Shown here: in pieces, positions 1 to 5,952 of the stretch
How the letters are laid out: every line of letters begins with the position of its first letter
How positions within the stretch are numbered: position 1 is the first letter of the stretch
Assembly (NCBI GenBank): GCA_031265015.1
Contig: JAISDG010000138.1
Location: 1 to 8,102, forward strand
DNA length: 8,102 nucleotides
Reading direction: 5' to 3'
Source: Spirochaetaceae bacterium
GTDB lineage: Bacteria > Spirochaetota > Spirochaetia > Treponematales > Breznakiellaceae
Position numbers and translations under genes: made by a program
The notes under the pieces: generated by a model
What the model saw: only the letters and a program-made list of their open reading frames with translations
Database searches by the model: none
Told to the model about the DNA's origin: nothing

Positions 1-40
1 AGGGCTTGTAGATTATCTTGTCACTTACGCCTTTGCTCAT
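1..40 (-). CDS. Possible 5' end of a gene running off the left edge (transposase-like start?)
   Basis: An ATG at 40-38 on the minus strand opens 13 codons (MSKGVSDKIIYKP) that stay open to the window edge. An in-frame TAA lies about 10 bases upstream. The 'IIYKP' stretch recalls the N-termini of some IS1182-type transposases, but that is memory of a family style and not an alignment. No Shine-Dalgarno site precedes the ATG (upstream bases are CTATCCCC), which weakens the call. If it is an insertion sequence, its end should lie between here and the repeats at 115. It could equally be a chance open stretch. Confidence 0.22.
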   Translation of the reverse strand, partial: MSKGVSDKIIYKP

Positions 41-70
41 GGGGATAGTTTAGCATGCATTTTGCCGTAC

Positions 71-114
71 AGGGAAAAAATATAAGGAGCTGCCCTTACT
101 TTTTGGACAGCCCC
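71..114 (-). terminator. Candidate intrinsic terminator for minus-strand transcripts
   Basis: Read on the minus strand, positions 114-105 and 95-86 pair as a 10-bp stem with two mismatches around a 9-base loop. They are followed at 85-75 by a T-rich tract (TTATATTTTTT). The position, beyond the repeats and the Rpn remnant, would suit the end of the minus-strand transcript. The imperfect stem and the interrupted T-run make it only a candidate. Confidence 0.35.
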
Positions 115-350
115 AGGCATGGTCACAGCACCATCCATGGCGCCCCTTCGGGCACGGCATCCATGCCGGTTTTTTGGGCTTGCGGTTTGCAAAGCAAACT
201 GCTGCCCTATCCGCCTTTGGCGGATAGGCAGAGCCGCAGCGCCATCCATGGCGCCACCCGCTTCGCGGACGCAGCCGCATCCATGCTGGATTTTGGGCTC
301 GCGGTTTGCGAAGCAAACTGCTGCCCTATCCGCCCTTGGGCGGATAGGCA
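115..350. repeat. Two tandem hairpin-rich repeat units plus a third header
   Basis: Two units of about 111 and 120 bases follow one another, each opening with an AGGCA header (115, 226). A third header starts at 346 (AGGCATGGTTACAGC, nearly matching AGGCATGGTCACAGC at 115). Each unit has the same series of palindromic elements: CCATCCATGGCGCC; a small GC hairpin (142-153; 258-268); a CAT-CC-ATG palindrome (155-168; 277-286); a 9-bp stem with one G.T pair, GCGGTTTGC/GCAAACTGC (182-202; 301-321); and a 10-11-bp stem starting CCTATCCGCC (206-228; 325-348). Several stems keep pairing although their sequence or loop differs between copies. All frames are largely open across this GC-rich stretch, but nothing looks like protein. 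It is probably a dispersed structured intergenic repeat; the genome copy number is unknown. Confidence 0.75.
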
Positions 351-373
351 TGGTTACAGCGGCGGGGCGAACC

Positions 374-907
374 TCATTGGCCGATGTTCCTGATGGCCTC
401 GATATCAAGGCCGGTAATTTCCCTGATCACATCCGGCGACAGCCCCTTTGCCAGAGCATTCCGGGCGATTTCTTCCCGGCCCTCTTTCCGGCCCTGCTCC
501 CGGCCCTCTTCCAGGCCCTGCTCCCGGCCCTCTTCCAGGCCCTGCTCCCGGCCCTGCTCCCGGCCTTTCCGTAGGGCGCCGTTCATTCGGGAATAGTCAT
601 CCCGCTGGGCCTTTAACCGGGCTTCGTAGATCATCCGGTTCGCCTCGTCTTCGCTCATTACCTGCAGTTTGCAGTACGCTTCGTGTATCATGGGGTTCTT
701 TTCCGATACCATCTTAAACTCCTCATCCGCGGGCAGCCGTTCCAGATTCAGCACGTGGATCTCCATCAGATCGTTAAAGAGAAAATGCTCTTCCTTTTCC
801 AGCATTTGGAATACCGTATGGCACCGCACGGATTCGGGGATAAAGTCGTAATCCGTGATGACGATGGAAACAGCCTGTTTGAGATCGGTATTATGGAATT
901 GAAACAA
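374..907 (-). pseudogene. 5'-truncated remnant of an Rpn-family (PDDEXK) nuclease / transposase-like gene
   Basis: The readable protein matches the middle and C-terminal part of the Rpn/PD-(D/E)XK 'putative transposase' family: a conserved core (SIVITDYDFIPE, then a VFQMLEKEEHF block and MEIHVLNLERLP), the helical EANRMIYEARLKAQRDDYSR segment, a charged GREQG/GLEEG repeat, and the usual C-terminal tail AKGLSPDVIREITGLDIE. The N-terminal nuclease half that carries the catalytic PD-(D/E)XK residues is missing. The frame is open only back to a TAA at 958-956, which is the stop codon of the upstream small gene. The apparent TTG start at 907-905 has no ribosome-binding site. The step from ERLPADEE directly to FKMVSEKNPMIHEA looks shorter than in relatives, suggesting an internal deletion too. 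Complete members run to roughly 280-320 residues, against 177 here. It is most likely non-functional. Confidence 0.75.
478..561 (-). repeat. 12-bp tandem repeat encoding the GREQG/GLEEG segment
   Basis: Seven consecutive 12-base units start with GGCCCT on the plus strand (478, 490, 502, 514, 526, 538, 550). They mostly alternate between GGCCCTGCTCCC and GGCCCTCTTCCA, which gives a 24-base higher-order period. On the minus strand they encode the Gly-Arg-Glu-Gln / Gly-Leu-Glu-Glu repeats of the Rpn remnant. Such charged repeats are common in this family, and copy number is likely to vary by slippage. Confidence 0.85.
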
Positions 908-955
908 CAGGTCCGTGTTGGTCTGTATCTGTTCGTGGTTATTTTGAATTCGAAA

Positions 956-1093
956 TTACCGGTTTGTCCAAAACCATTTTGCTATCAGCGCCGTCAGGAC
1001 CGCCATGATGCCGCAGACTACAAAGAGGCCCGCCATACCCTTCCACATCATGTTCAGAGAATTCAGCACGTTCTGTACAACCTCGGGGTCCAT
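956..1093 (-). CDS. 45-residue single-pass membrane protein, OadG-related small subunit
   Basis: This short gene encodes 45 residues: MDPEVVQNVLNSLNMMWKGM followed by a hydrophobic helix at about residues 20-38 (AGLFVVCGIMAVLTALIAK) and a WFWTNR tail. The start is ATG at 1093-1091 and the stop is TAA at 958-956. A perfect Shine-Dalgarno site, AAAGGAGG, sits six bases upstream and overlaps the TAA stop of the oadB-like gene, so its translation is probably coupled. The gap to oadB is 11 bases. Small single-pass proteins with a similar WKGM-(hydrophobic) layout are known next to OadB/GcdB-type subunits (annotated as OadG-related small transporter subunits), and Veillonella methylmalonyl-CoA decarboxylase has a small epsilon chain. 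I infer that this is an accessory membrane subunit helping assembly or stability of the decarboxylase pump. The assignment rests on context and topology. Confidence 0.8.
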   Translation of the reverse strand: MDPEVVQNVLNSLNMMWKGMAGLFVVCGIMAVLTALIAKWFWTNR

Positions 1094-1104
1094 GTCCGCC
1101 TCCT

Positions 1105-2244
1105 TTATAAATAACCCATGATAAGGCTTAATACCAGGCCGCTGGCCGCGACGGAGGCGATCTGCCCCGACACGTTGGCGCTGACCGCGTGCATTAAAAA
1201 AATATTGGAGGGATCCTCCTGTAACGCAAGCTTTTGAATAACCCGGGCCGACATGGGAAAAGCGGAGATTCCTGCCGCTCCTATCATGGGGTTGATCTTC
1301 TTTTTCAGGAACAGGTTCAGCATCTTGGTGAACAGTACCCCTCCCACGGTATCAAAGATGAACGCCGCCAGACCCAGGGCAAGGATCTTAAGGGTATCCA
1401 TGGTGATGAAAGCCTCCGCCTGCAGGGTAAAAGCAATGGTTATGCCCAGGAGCAGGGTAATCAGATTGGACAGGGTTTTCTGGGCCGCTTCCGAAAGCGA
1501 GTTGAGTACGCCGCATTCCCGGATAAGGTTGCCGAACATCAGGAACCCGATAAGGGCCACCGCGGCGGGAGCGATAAAACCGACCAGGATCGTAACCCCA
1601 ATGGGAAACAGGATTTTCAGAATCCGCGGCACATCATCACTGGCCACGCTTTCCATTTTTATCATCCGCTCTTTTTTGGTGGTGATAAGTTTTATGGTCA
1701 GGGGCTGAATGATCGGTACCAGGGACATATACGAGTAGGCCGCGACCGCTATAGGTCCCAGGTACTCCGAGCGGAGCACCTGGGATACCAGTATGGTGGT
1801 AGGGCCGTCGGCCGCGCCGATAATGCCGATGGCCGCGGCATCCTTTAGGCTGAACCCCAGCAGGCAGGAAAGGGTGATGGTGGCAAAAATGCCAAAATGG
1901 GCGGAAGCGCCGAAGAGCAGATACACCGGCCGTGACAGGAGGGGCGAAAAATCTATCATGGCTCCAATGCCGATAAAGAGGAGCAGGGGCATTACCTCCG
2001 AGGAAGCAATGCCCTTTTCAAACAGCCACTGGATAATCCCGTGGGTTTCGCCCACCCCGGGCATCACCTGGTTTAACACCCCGCTTAAGGGAAGGTTTAC
2101 CAGGATTGCCCCAAAACCCATGGGCAAAAGCAGGGCAGGTTCGTATTCTTTTTTTATGGCCAGGTATATCAGGCAAAAGCCCGCAGCAAACATGATAAGC
2201 TGTTTCCAGCTTACCGCAAGAAATCCTTCCATCAGGAATTCCAT
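1105..2244 (-). CDS. oadB: Sodium ion-translocating decarboxylase, beta subunit (OadB/GcdB/MmdB family)
   Basis: This 379-residue polytopic membrane protein is the ion channel of biotin-dependent decarboxylases (oxaloacetate, methylmalonyl-CoA or glutaconyl-CoA type). In these enzymes, decarboxylation of carboxybiotin drives Na+ export. Visible signatures are LLFIGIGAMIDFSPLL (88-103), GIIGAADGPTTI (140-151, with Asp146 probably matching the functional Asp203 of Klebsiella OadB), and NPMIGAAGISAFPMSARV. In the last motif Asn318, Gly322, Ser327 and Arg334 keep the spacing of Klebsiella Asn373, Gly377, Ser382 and Arg389. The length fits the family. A strong GGAGGA site lies five bases before the ATG at 2244-2242. 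The upstream neighbour is the gamma subunit (77-base gap) and the downstream neighbour is a small membrane subunit. The substrate cannot be decided, because no carboxyltransferase subunit is encoded here; the gene symbol is by family only. Confidence 0.93.
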   Translation of the reverse strand: MEFLMEGFLAVSWKQLIMFAAGFCLIYLAIKKEYEPALLLPMGFGAILVNLPLSGVLNQVMPGVGETHGIIQWLFEKGIASSEVMPLLLFIGIGAMIDFSPLLSRPVYLLFGASAHFGIFATITLSCLLGFSLKDAAAIGIIGAADGPTTILVSQVLRSEYLGPIAVAAYSYMSLVPIIQPLTIKLITTKKERMIKMESVASDDVPRILKILFPIGVTILVGFIAPAAVALIGFLMFGNLIRECGVLNSLSEAAQKTLSNLITLLLGITIAFTLQAEAFITMDTLKILALGLAAFIFDTVGGVLFTKMLNLFLKKKINPMIGAAGISAFPMSARVIQKLALQEDPSNIFLMHAVSANVSGQIASVAASGLVLSLIMGYL

Positions 2245-2321
2245 ATGTTCCTCCGTGCTAACAGTGTATACGGCCGGTCGTAAAACGCCAAGACGGCTGC
2301 CCGGTATGAAGTTCCGGCTGT

Positions 2322-2564
2322 TTATGACTGCTCCTTCCTGAATTCCACCACCGCGGCAGTAATGGCCGATGTCACTTCCGGCGTTACTCCCCTGGTCCGG
2401 GGGGCCGGCGGCGGGGTTGTAACATCCTTGTCCAGGCCCATCTTATGTATTGCCTTACCGGTAAGGGTAACACATACAATCATAAGCCATAAAAAAATAA
2501 AAACTACGGACATACCAAGTACCGTTAAGATGGTACTTTGTCCAAGCATTTCCATAATGGTCAT
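2322..2564 (-). CDS. oadG: Decarboxylase gamma subunit, OadG family
   Basis: This 80-residue protein has one N-terminal membrane helix at about residues 11-32 (TILTVLGMSVVFIFLWLMIV...). It continues with the amphipathic TGKAIHKMG segment, a Pro-rich linker (TPPPAPRTRGVTP, 50-62) and a C-terminal helix, EVTSAITAAVVEFRK, in the usual OadG style. OadG anchors the soluble carboxyltransferase subunit to the beta subunit and supports complex assembly; in Klebsiella the C-terminal tail binds zinc, but no His-rich tail is visible here. The ATG at 2564-2562 is preceded by AGGAGG, which overlaps the TAG stop of the ptsN-like gene; the intergenic gap is 8 bases. It is co-transcribed with ptsN and oadB. 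Domain order and neighbours make the assignment firm despite its small size. Confidence 0.88.
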   Translation of the reverse strand: MTIMEMLGQSTILTVLGMSVVFIFLWLMIVCVTLTGKAIHKMGLDKDVTTPPPAPRTRGVTPEVTSAITAAVVEFRKEQS

Positions 2565-2572
2565 TATTCCTC

Positions 2573-3022
2573 CTAATGAAAACGAGTCAGCATGTTGTGT
2601 ACTTCCTGGGGATCCGCGGCCTTTTGCAGAAACTCCAGGACCTCCGAATTGATTAAAGCCAGAATGCGGTTTAGTACCCGCAGATGCGTTTCCCGGCAGC
2701 CTTCGCCCATGATGATCATAAAAACCACGTGGACCGGCTTTTTATCCGGGGTCTGGTAATCAATACCGCTCCGGGAAACGCCAAGAGCCCCGATAACCGT
2801 GTTGATCCCCGGGTAACAGCCGTGGGGTATGGCAACGCCGGAAATAATGGCGCTGTTCATTTTGTTTTCCCGGGCCTGAATTATTCCGAGCATCTGTTCC
2901 CGGTTAAGGACAGGCCTGGCGTCGGCTATTGCGTCAACCAGTTCAGCAAAAGCGGATTCCTTGATGGTACTTTTAAGATTCAGGTTTATTAACTCTTTGT
3001 CAAAAACCTCGTTGAGTAACAT
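2573..3022 (-). CDS. ptsN: PTS IIA domain protein, PtsN / fructose-mannitol type
   Basis: This 149-residue, single-domain cytoplasmic protein belongs to the EIIA-Fru/Ntr fold. The phosphorylatable histidine is in SGVAIPHG (61-68, His67), and a second conserved histidine lies in ETHLRVLNRI (His113). The N-terminal half has the usual signature of REQMLGIIQARE before MNSAII. No EIIB or EIIC domain is attached and no PTS permease is nearby, so it is more probably a regulatory phosphoprotein (PtsN-like) than a sugar-transport component. ATG at 3022-3020 follows a perfect AAGGAGGTG site. It is the first gene of the minus-strand operon with oadG and oadB, only 8 bases from oadG. This hints that its phosphorylation state, and so PEP supply, is tied to the decarboxylase pump. 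That functional link is inference; the family assignment is secure. Confidence 0.92.
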   Translation of the reverse strand: MLLNEVFDKELINLNLKSTIKESAFAELVDAIADARPVLNREQMLGIIQARENKMNSAIISGVAIPHGCYPGINTVIGALGVSRSGIDYQTPDKKPVHVVFMIIMGEGCRETHLRVLNRILALINSEVLEFLQKAADPQEVHNMLTRFH

Positions 3023-3103
3023 AGCACCTCCTTCTTCCCTCTGTTATTACAATGGGGAATCAAAAAGGGAAATGAATTTAAAAAGGGAGATTGAGGGAAA
3101 GAA

Positions 3104-3469
3104 TCAGATTCTAAGCTTTAGCAGAATGGAGTCCTTTATCGTGAAATAAGCGGTTTTAACGTTGGTGTGAAAAGGCGACCGGACAATAGCCGCTTCCGTC
3201 AGTTCCACGCCGGCCTGCATGATGATCCGGGGTGACAGGGCGCGCAGCACGGAACCGGCCGATCCGCTGTTTCTGCGGATAACCAGAGCGTTTCCCGGCA
3301 GGCAGTCCGCGGGATAATCGCCGGGCGCAAAAAATTTCTCCGCCACGTCCGGATCATGGGCGGCATAAAAGAATTCTCCCCTGGAAATAGTGAAGGATCC
3401 TGCCACCGCAAGGATAAGGTACAGCGCCAAAAAGGGTATTGCCGGTTTTTTCTCCAAAAAGAGAACCAT
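3104..3469 (-). CDS. Uncharacterised membrane-anchored or secreted protein
   Basis: The 121-residue product is not one I recognise. It starts MVLFLEKKPAIPF and has a hydrophobic stretch at about residues 11-27 (IPFLALYLILAVAGSFT) that could be a signal peptide or N-terminal anchor. A soluble part of about 90 residues follows without cysteine-rich, repeat or catalytic signatures (one Cys, in PADCLPGNA). It ends TAYFTIKDSILLKLRI. The ATG at 3469-3467 has no clear Shine-Dalgarno site and an in-frame TGA lies five codons upstream, so the start cannot move far upstream. It points away from the DUF1538 gene, with only 51 bases between the two starts, and ends 81 bases before ptsN, so it could be the first gene of that transcript. 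Coding density argues that it is real; the weak start signal lowers confidence. Confidence 0.55.
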   Translation of the reverse strand: MVLFLEKKPAIPFLALYLILAVAGSFTISRGEFFYAAHDPDVAEKFFAPGDYPADCLPGNALVIRRNSGSAGSVLRALSPRIIMQAGVELTEAAIVRSPFHTNVKTAYFTIKDSILLKLRI

Positions 3470-3484
3470 ATTGCTGTTATATCA

Positions 3485-3514
3485 TTGACGATGGCTTAAA
3501 TGCAATAGTATAGT
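3485..3514 (+). promoter_or_regulatory. Sigma-70-type promoter for the DUF1538 / PII-like pair
   Basis: TTGACG (3485-3490) and TATAGT (3509-3514) are separated by 18 bases. Transcription would begin near 3521, which coincides with the GTG start codon of the downstream gene. The element lies in the 51-base gap between divergent genes. Confidence 0.5.
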
Positions 3515-3520
3515 GTTAGG

Positions 3521-5062
3521 GTGAACAAAATACTCAAAGAAAAAATTATGGAGGCTTTTTCCTCGGTACTTCCCATAACGGCGATAGTGCTTATCGCCAG
3601 TGTCTTTCTGGTACCCATGCCTACGGGAACGATTCTTACTTTTATCGTAGGCGCTTCTCTTCTGGTGCTGGGGATGGGGTTTTTCACCATGGGCGCGGAT
3701 ATGGCGATGATGCCCATGGGCGAAGGGATCGGCATTCATCTGACAAAGACTTCTAATATCGTCCTTGTCCTGATGGTCAGCTTTGTCATGGGGCTGGTGA
3801 TTACCATTGCGGAACCGGACCTCCAGGTACTGGCCCATCAGGTTCCGTCGATTCCCTATTTTAACCTTATTTTTGCCGTGGCCTGCGGGGTCGGTTTTTT
3901 TCTGGTGGTGTCTGTTTTGCGGATCTTCCTTAAAATACGGTTGTCCGCTTTACTGTTTGTGTTTTACCTTATCACTTTTGGGCTGGTTTTTTTTGCCCCC
4001 GCGAATTTTATCCCCGTTGCCTTTGATTCCGGCGGCGTAACCACCGGGCCTATCACCGTGCCCTTTATCCTTTCCATGGGCCTGGGGCTCGCGGCGATCC
4101 GGACCGACAAAAATTCCCGGGACGACAGTTTTGGCCTGGTGGCCCTGTGCAGTGTGGGCCCCATTCTGGCGGTCCTCCTTTTGGGAATTTTCTTTAATCC
4201 CGAGAGCGTCGCGGTGGAAAGCCACCGAATTCCCGCGGTAATTACTTCCAGGGATGTGGTGGAACTGTTTGCCTTCGAGTTTCCCTCCTATGCCATGGAT
4301 GTTCTTAAGGCCCTGGGAGCCATTCTGATCATTTTCCTGATTTTCCAGCTTATTTCCCGGCGCTATAACTGGCGCCAGCTGGCCCGGATAGGGGTCGGTT
4401 TTTTGTATACCTTTATCGGACTGGTTGTGTTCCTTACGGGAGTGAACGTGGGCTTTATCCCCGTAGGCCAGTTTTTGGGGACCGAACTGGCGATTGCGCC
4501 CTTTCGGTGGATCCTTGTTCCCCTGGGGATGCTCTTCGGCTATTTTATTGTAAAAGCGGAACCGGCGGTGCATGTTTTGGTTAAGGATGTGGAAGAAATT
4601 TCTTCCGGGGCCATTCCTCAAACGGCCATGAAGCGGGGCCTGTCTATTGGTATGGCTTCGGCCCTGGCCCTTTCCATGCTCAGAATACTGCTGGGAATAC
4701 CCCTTTTGTGGATCCTGGTCCCCGGTTATATTATCGCCCTGGTTCTGACGTTTTTTGTTCCGGCTATTTTTACCGGCATAGCCTTTGATTCCGGCGGCGT
4801 CTGCTCGGGTCCCCTGACAACCACTTTTTTGCTTCCCCTGGCCATGGGAACCTGTGAAGGAGTGGGGGGTAACCTGATGATAGACGCTTTCGGTATTGTA
4901 GCCATGGTGGCCATGACGCCCCTTATTGTTATCCAGATTATGGGCCTTATTTACCGGAAGAAATTAAGGACTTCCGATGAACTTTCCAGGGATGAACTGG
5001 AAGCCATGGCCCTGGACGATTCGGGGGTAATCATTGAATACGATTACGAGGGGGCTGTATGA
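3521..5062 (+). CDS. DUF1538 family integral membrane protein, two fused repeats (probable transporter)
   Basis: This 513-residue, very hydrophobic protein consists of two homologous halves of the DUF1538 (PF07556) family, roughly residues 10-225 and 256-478. Each half repeats the same landmarks: AEPDLQVL (97-104) and AEPAVHVL (346-353), then AFDSGGVTTGPITVPF (167-182) and AFDSGGVCSGPLTTTF (421-436). Paired re-entrant-like motifs with Asp, Ser and Gly suggest an inverted or tandem repeat transporter. A two-component DUF1538 system (UmpAB of Halomonas) has been reported as a Na+(K+, Li+)/H+ antiporter, so cation/proton exchange is a reasonable guess, not shown here. The C-terminal 35 residues are acidic and cytoplasmic. 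GTG at 3521 lacks a Shine-Dalgarno site and sits at the predicted transcription start; ATG at 3548 (MEAFSSVLP) is the alternative. It overlaps the PII-like gene by ATGA. Confidence 0.88.
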   Translation: MNKILKEKIMEAFSSVLPITAIVLIASVFLVPMPTGTILTFIVGASLLVLGMGFFTMGADMAMMPMGEGIGIHLTKTSNIVLVLMVSFVMGLVITIAEPDLQVLAHQVPSIPYFNLIFAVACGVGFFLVVSVLRIFLKIRLSALLFVFYLITFGLVFFAPANFIPVAFDSGGVTTGPITVPFILSMGLGLAAIRTDKNSRDDSFGLVALCSVGPILAVLLLGIFFNPESVAVESHRIPAVITSRDVVELFAFEFPSYAMDVLKALGAILIIFLIFQLISRRYNWRQLARIGVGFLYTFIGLVVFLTGVNVGFIPVGQFLGTELAIAPFRWILVPLGMLFGYFIVKAEPAVHVLVKDVEEISSGAIPQTAMKRGLSIGMASALALSMLRILLGIPLLWILVPGYIIALVLTFFVPAIFTGIAFDSGGVCSGPLTTTFLLPLAMGTCEGVGGNLMIDAFGIVAMVAMTPLIVIQIMGLIYRKKLRTSDELSRDELEAMALDDSGVIIEYDYEGAV

Positions 5063-5880
5063 GTACCCTAAAGCCAAAAAAGGCAAAAGAAGCGCCGCAA
5101 ACCGAAAAGGCCGCGAAACCAAAAAAAAAGCCGCTGCCTGTTTCCCGGAAGCAAAAAGCCTCTGCGGAAGCCAAAGGCGTACCCGCAACGCCGGATATGC
5201 CGGTTCTTGAGTTTGTCATCTTTATCCTGGACTGGTCAAACTCGAAGGAGATTACAGAAATCCTTGAAGAATCCCATGTGCGGTTTCAGTTTATCTGTAA
5301 GGGCTTGGGTACGGCCAGCTCGGAAATTCTGGATCTGCTGGGAATCGGATCCAGCGAAAAAGCGGTGGTTATTTGCCTGGAACAGAATGTTATGGTACCG
5401 GTGCTGCTTAAGCGGGTGAGCAAAAGTTTGGGGCTTCACAACCCCGGCGCGGGAATCGCCTTTACCATACCCCTGTCGGGGATCAATAAGCCCCTGCTCC
5501 AGGTGTTCAAGGAAAGTATTCACAAGAATATCAGCGAAGAAGAGAAGAAGGAAACAAGAAAGATGAGCCAGAAAAAGCATGATCTTGTCGTTATTGTGGC
5601 AAACCAGGGTTTTAGTGAAGAGCTGATGGCCTGCGCCAGGAAAGCCGGTGCTTCCGGGGGAACGGTGATCAATGCCCGGGGGCTTGTTCACCAGGGTCCG
5701 GTTAAATTTTTTGGTATCTCTGTTCAGGATGAAAAAGAAATAATCACCATATTAACCAACCGGAACAGCCGCCTTCCCATTATGCAGGCGGTAAGCCAGC
5801 GTTTTGGCATAATCTCCAAAGCCCAGGGGATCGTTTTCAGCCTTCCCGCAGAGAATATTACAGGGCTGGATTTGGACTAA
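5059..5880 (+). CDS. Tandem PII-like signalling protein paired with the DUF1538 transporter
   Basis: The 273-residue protein has a Lys/Ala/Pro-rich disordered N-terminus (about 4-45) followed by two ferredoxin-like PII (GlnB-type) domains. Domain 1 (about 48-150) contains GLGTASSEILDLLGIG (82-97) and ends with a GAGIAFTIPLSG segment. Domain 2 (about 174-270) contains AGASGGTVINARG (196-208), KFFGI and GIVFSLP. PII-like proteins bind nucleotides or other small ligands between subunits and gate partner proteins. The T-loop tyrosine context of GlnB is absent, so classical uridylylation is unlikely. The first domain lacks the GG-T motif of the second, so the two ligand sites probably differ. The ATG sits in an ATGA overlap with the DUF1538 stop, with GAGGGGG upstream, so the partners are translationally coupled. 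I infer that it senses a metabolite and regulates that membrane protein; the ligand is unknown. Confidence 0.85.
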   Translation: MSTLKPKKAKEAPQTEKAAKPKKKPLPVSRKQKASAEAKGVPATPDMPVLEFVIFILDWSNSKEITEILEESHVRFQFICKGLGTASSEILDLLGIGSSEKAVVICLEQNVMVPVLLKRVSKSLGLHNPGAGIAFTIPLSGINKPLLQVFKESIHKNISEEEKKETRKMSQKKHDLVVIVANQGFSEELMACARKAGASGGTVINARGLVHQGPVKFFGISVQDEKEIITILTNRNSRLPIMQAVSQRFGIISKAQGIVFSLPAENITGLDLD

Positions 5881-5903
5881 AACCCACTTTCTTCGGCTAA
5901 TCC

Positions 5904-5932
5904 TTGTATTTTTGGTTGTTTGTAGCCATAAT
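5904..5932 (+). promoter_or_regulatory. Candidate sigma-70-type promoter of the LysM lipoprotein gene
   Basis: TTGTAT (5904-5909) and CATAAT (5927-5932) are exactly 17 bases apart, in the AT-rich gap behind the PII-like gene. The start would fall near 5939, leaving a leader of about 14 bases that still contains the GGAGG ribosome site. Each box deviates from consensus, so the gene could also be read through from the upstream unit. Confidence 0.4.
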
Positions 5933-5952
5933 AAGAGGTGGAGGAACAGCCT

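Noticed and set aside
115..350. CRISPR array
   Set aside because: Only two units of over 100 bases follow directly on each other without unique spacers, and no cas gene is nearby.
37..574. Several overlapping open frames on both strands across the repeat region (up to about 151 codons)
   Set aside because: They read straight through palindromic repeats and the Rpn tandem repeat, have low-complexity or Ala/Arg/Cys-rich translations and lack ribosome sites. They reflect GC-rich sequence without stops.
2245..2321. Small gene or structured element between oadG and oadB
   Set aside because: The 77 bases hold only a weak near-palindrome (ACGGCCGGTCGT) and no convincing open frame or terminator.
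3023..3103. Promoter for the ptsN-oadGB operon in the 81-base gap
   Set aside because: Pyrimidine/purine-rich sequence is present, but no -35/-10 pair with acceptable spacing was found on the minus strand.
3950..4621. Long minus-strand frame inside the DUF1538 gene
   Set aside because: It is antisense to a clearly conserved membrane protein and its translation is a Gly/His/Lys/Gln-rich shadow with no family features.
5236..5691. Minus-strand frame inside the PII-like gene
   Set aside because: It is antisense to a recognisable two-domain protein, with no ribosome site or conserved motif.
5938..5952. GTG at 5938 as the start of the LysM lipoprotein
   Set aside because: It overlaps the GGAGG ribosome site and would add EEQP before the signal peptide. 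ATG at 5953 gives a normal MKK signal sequence.
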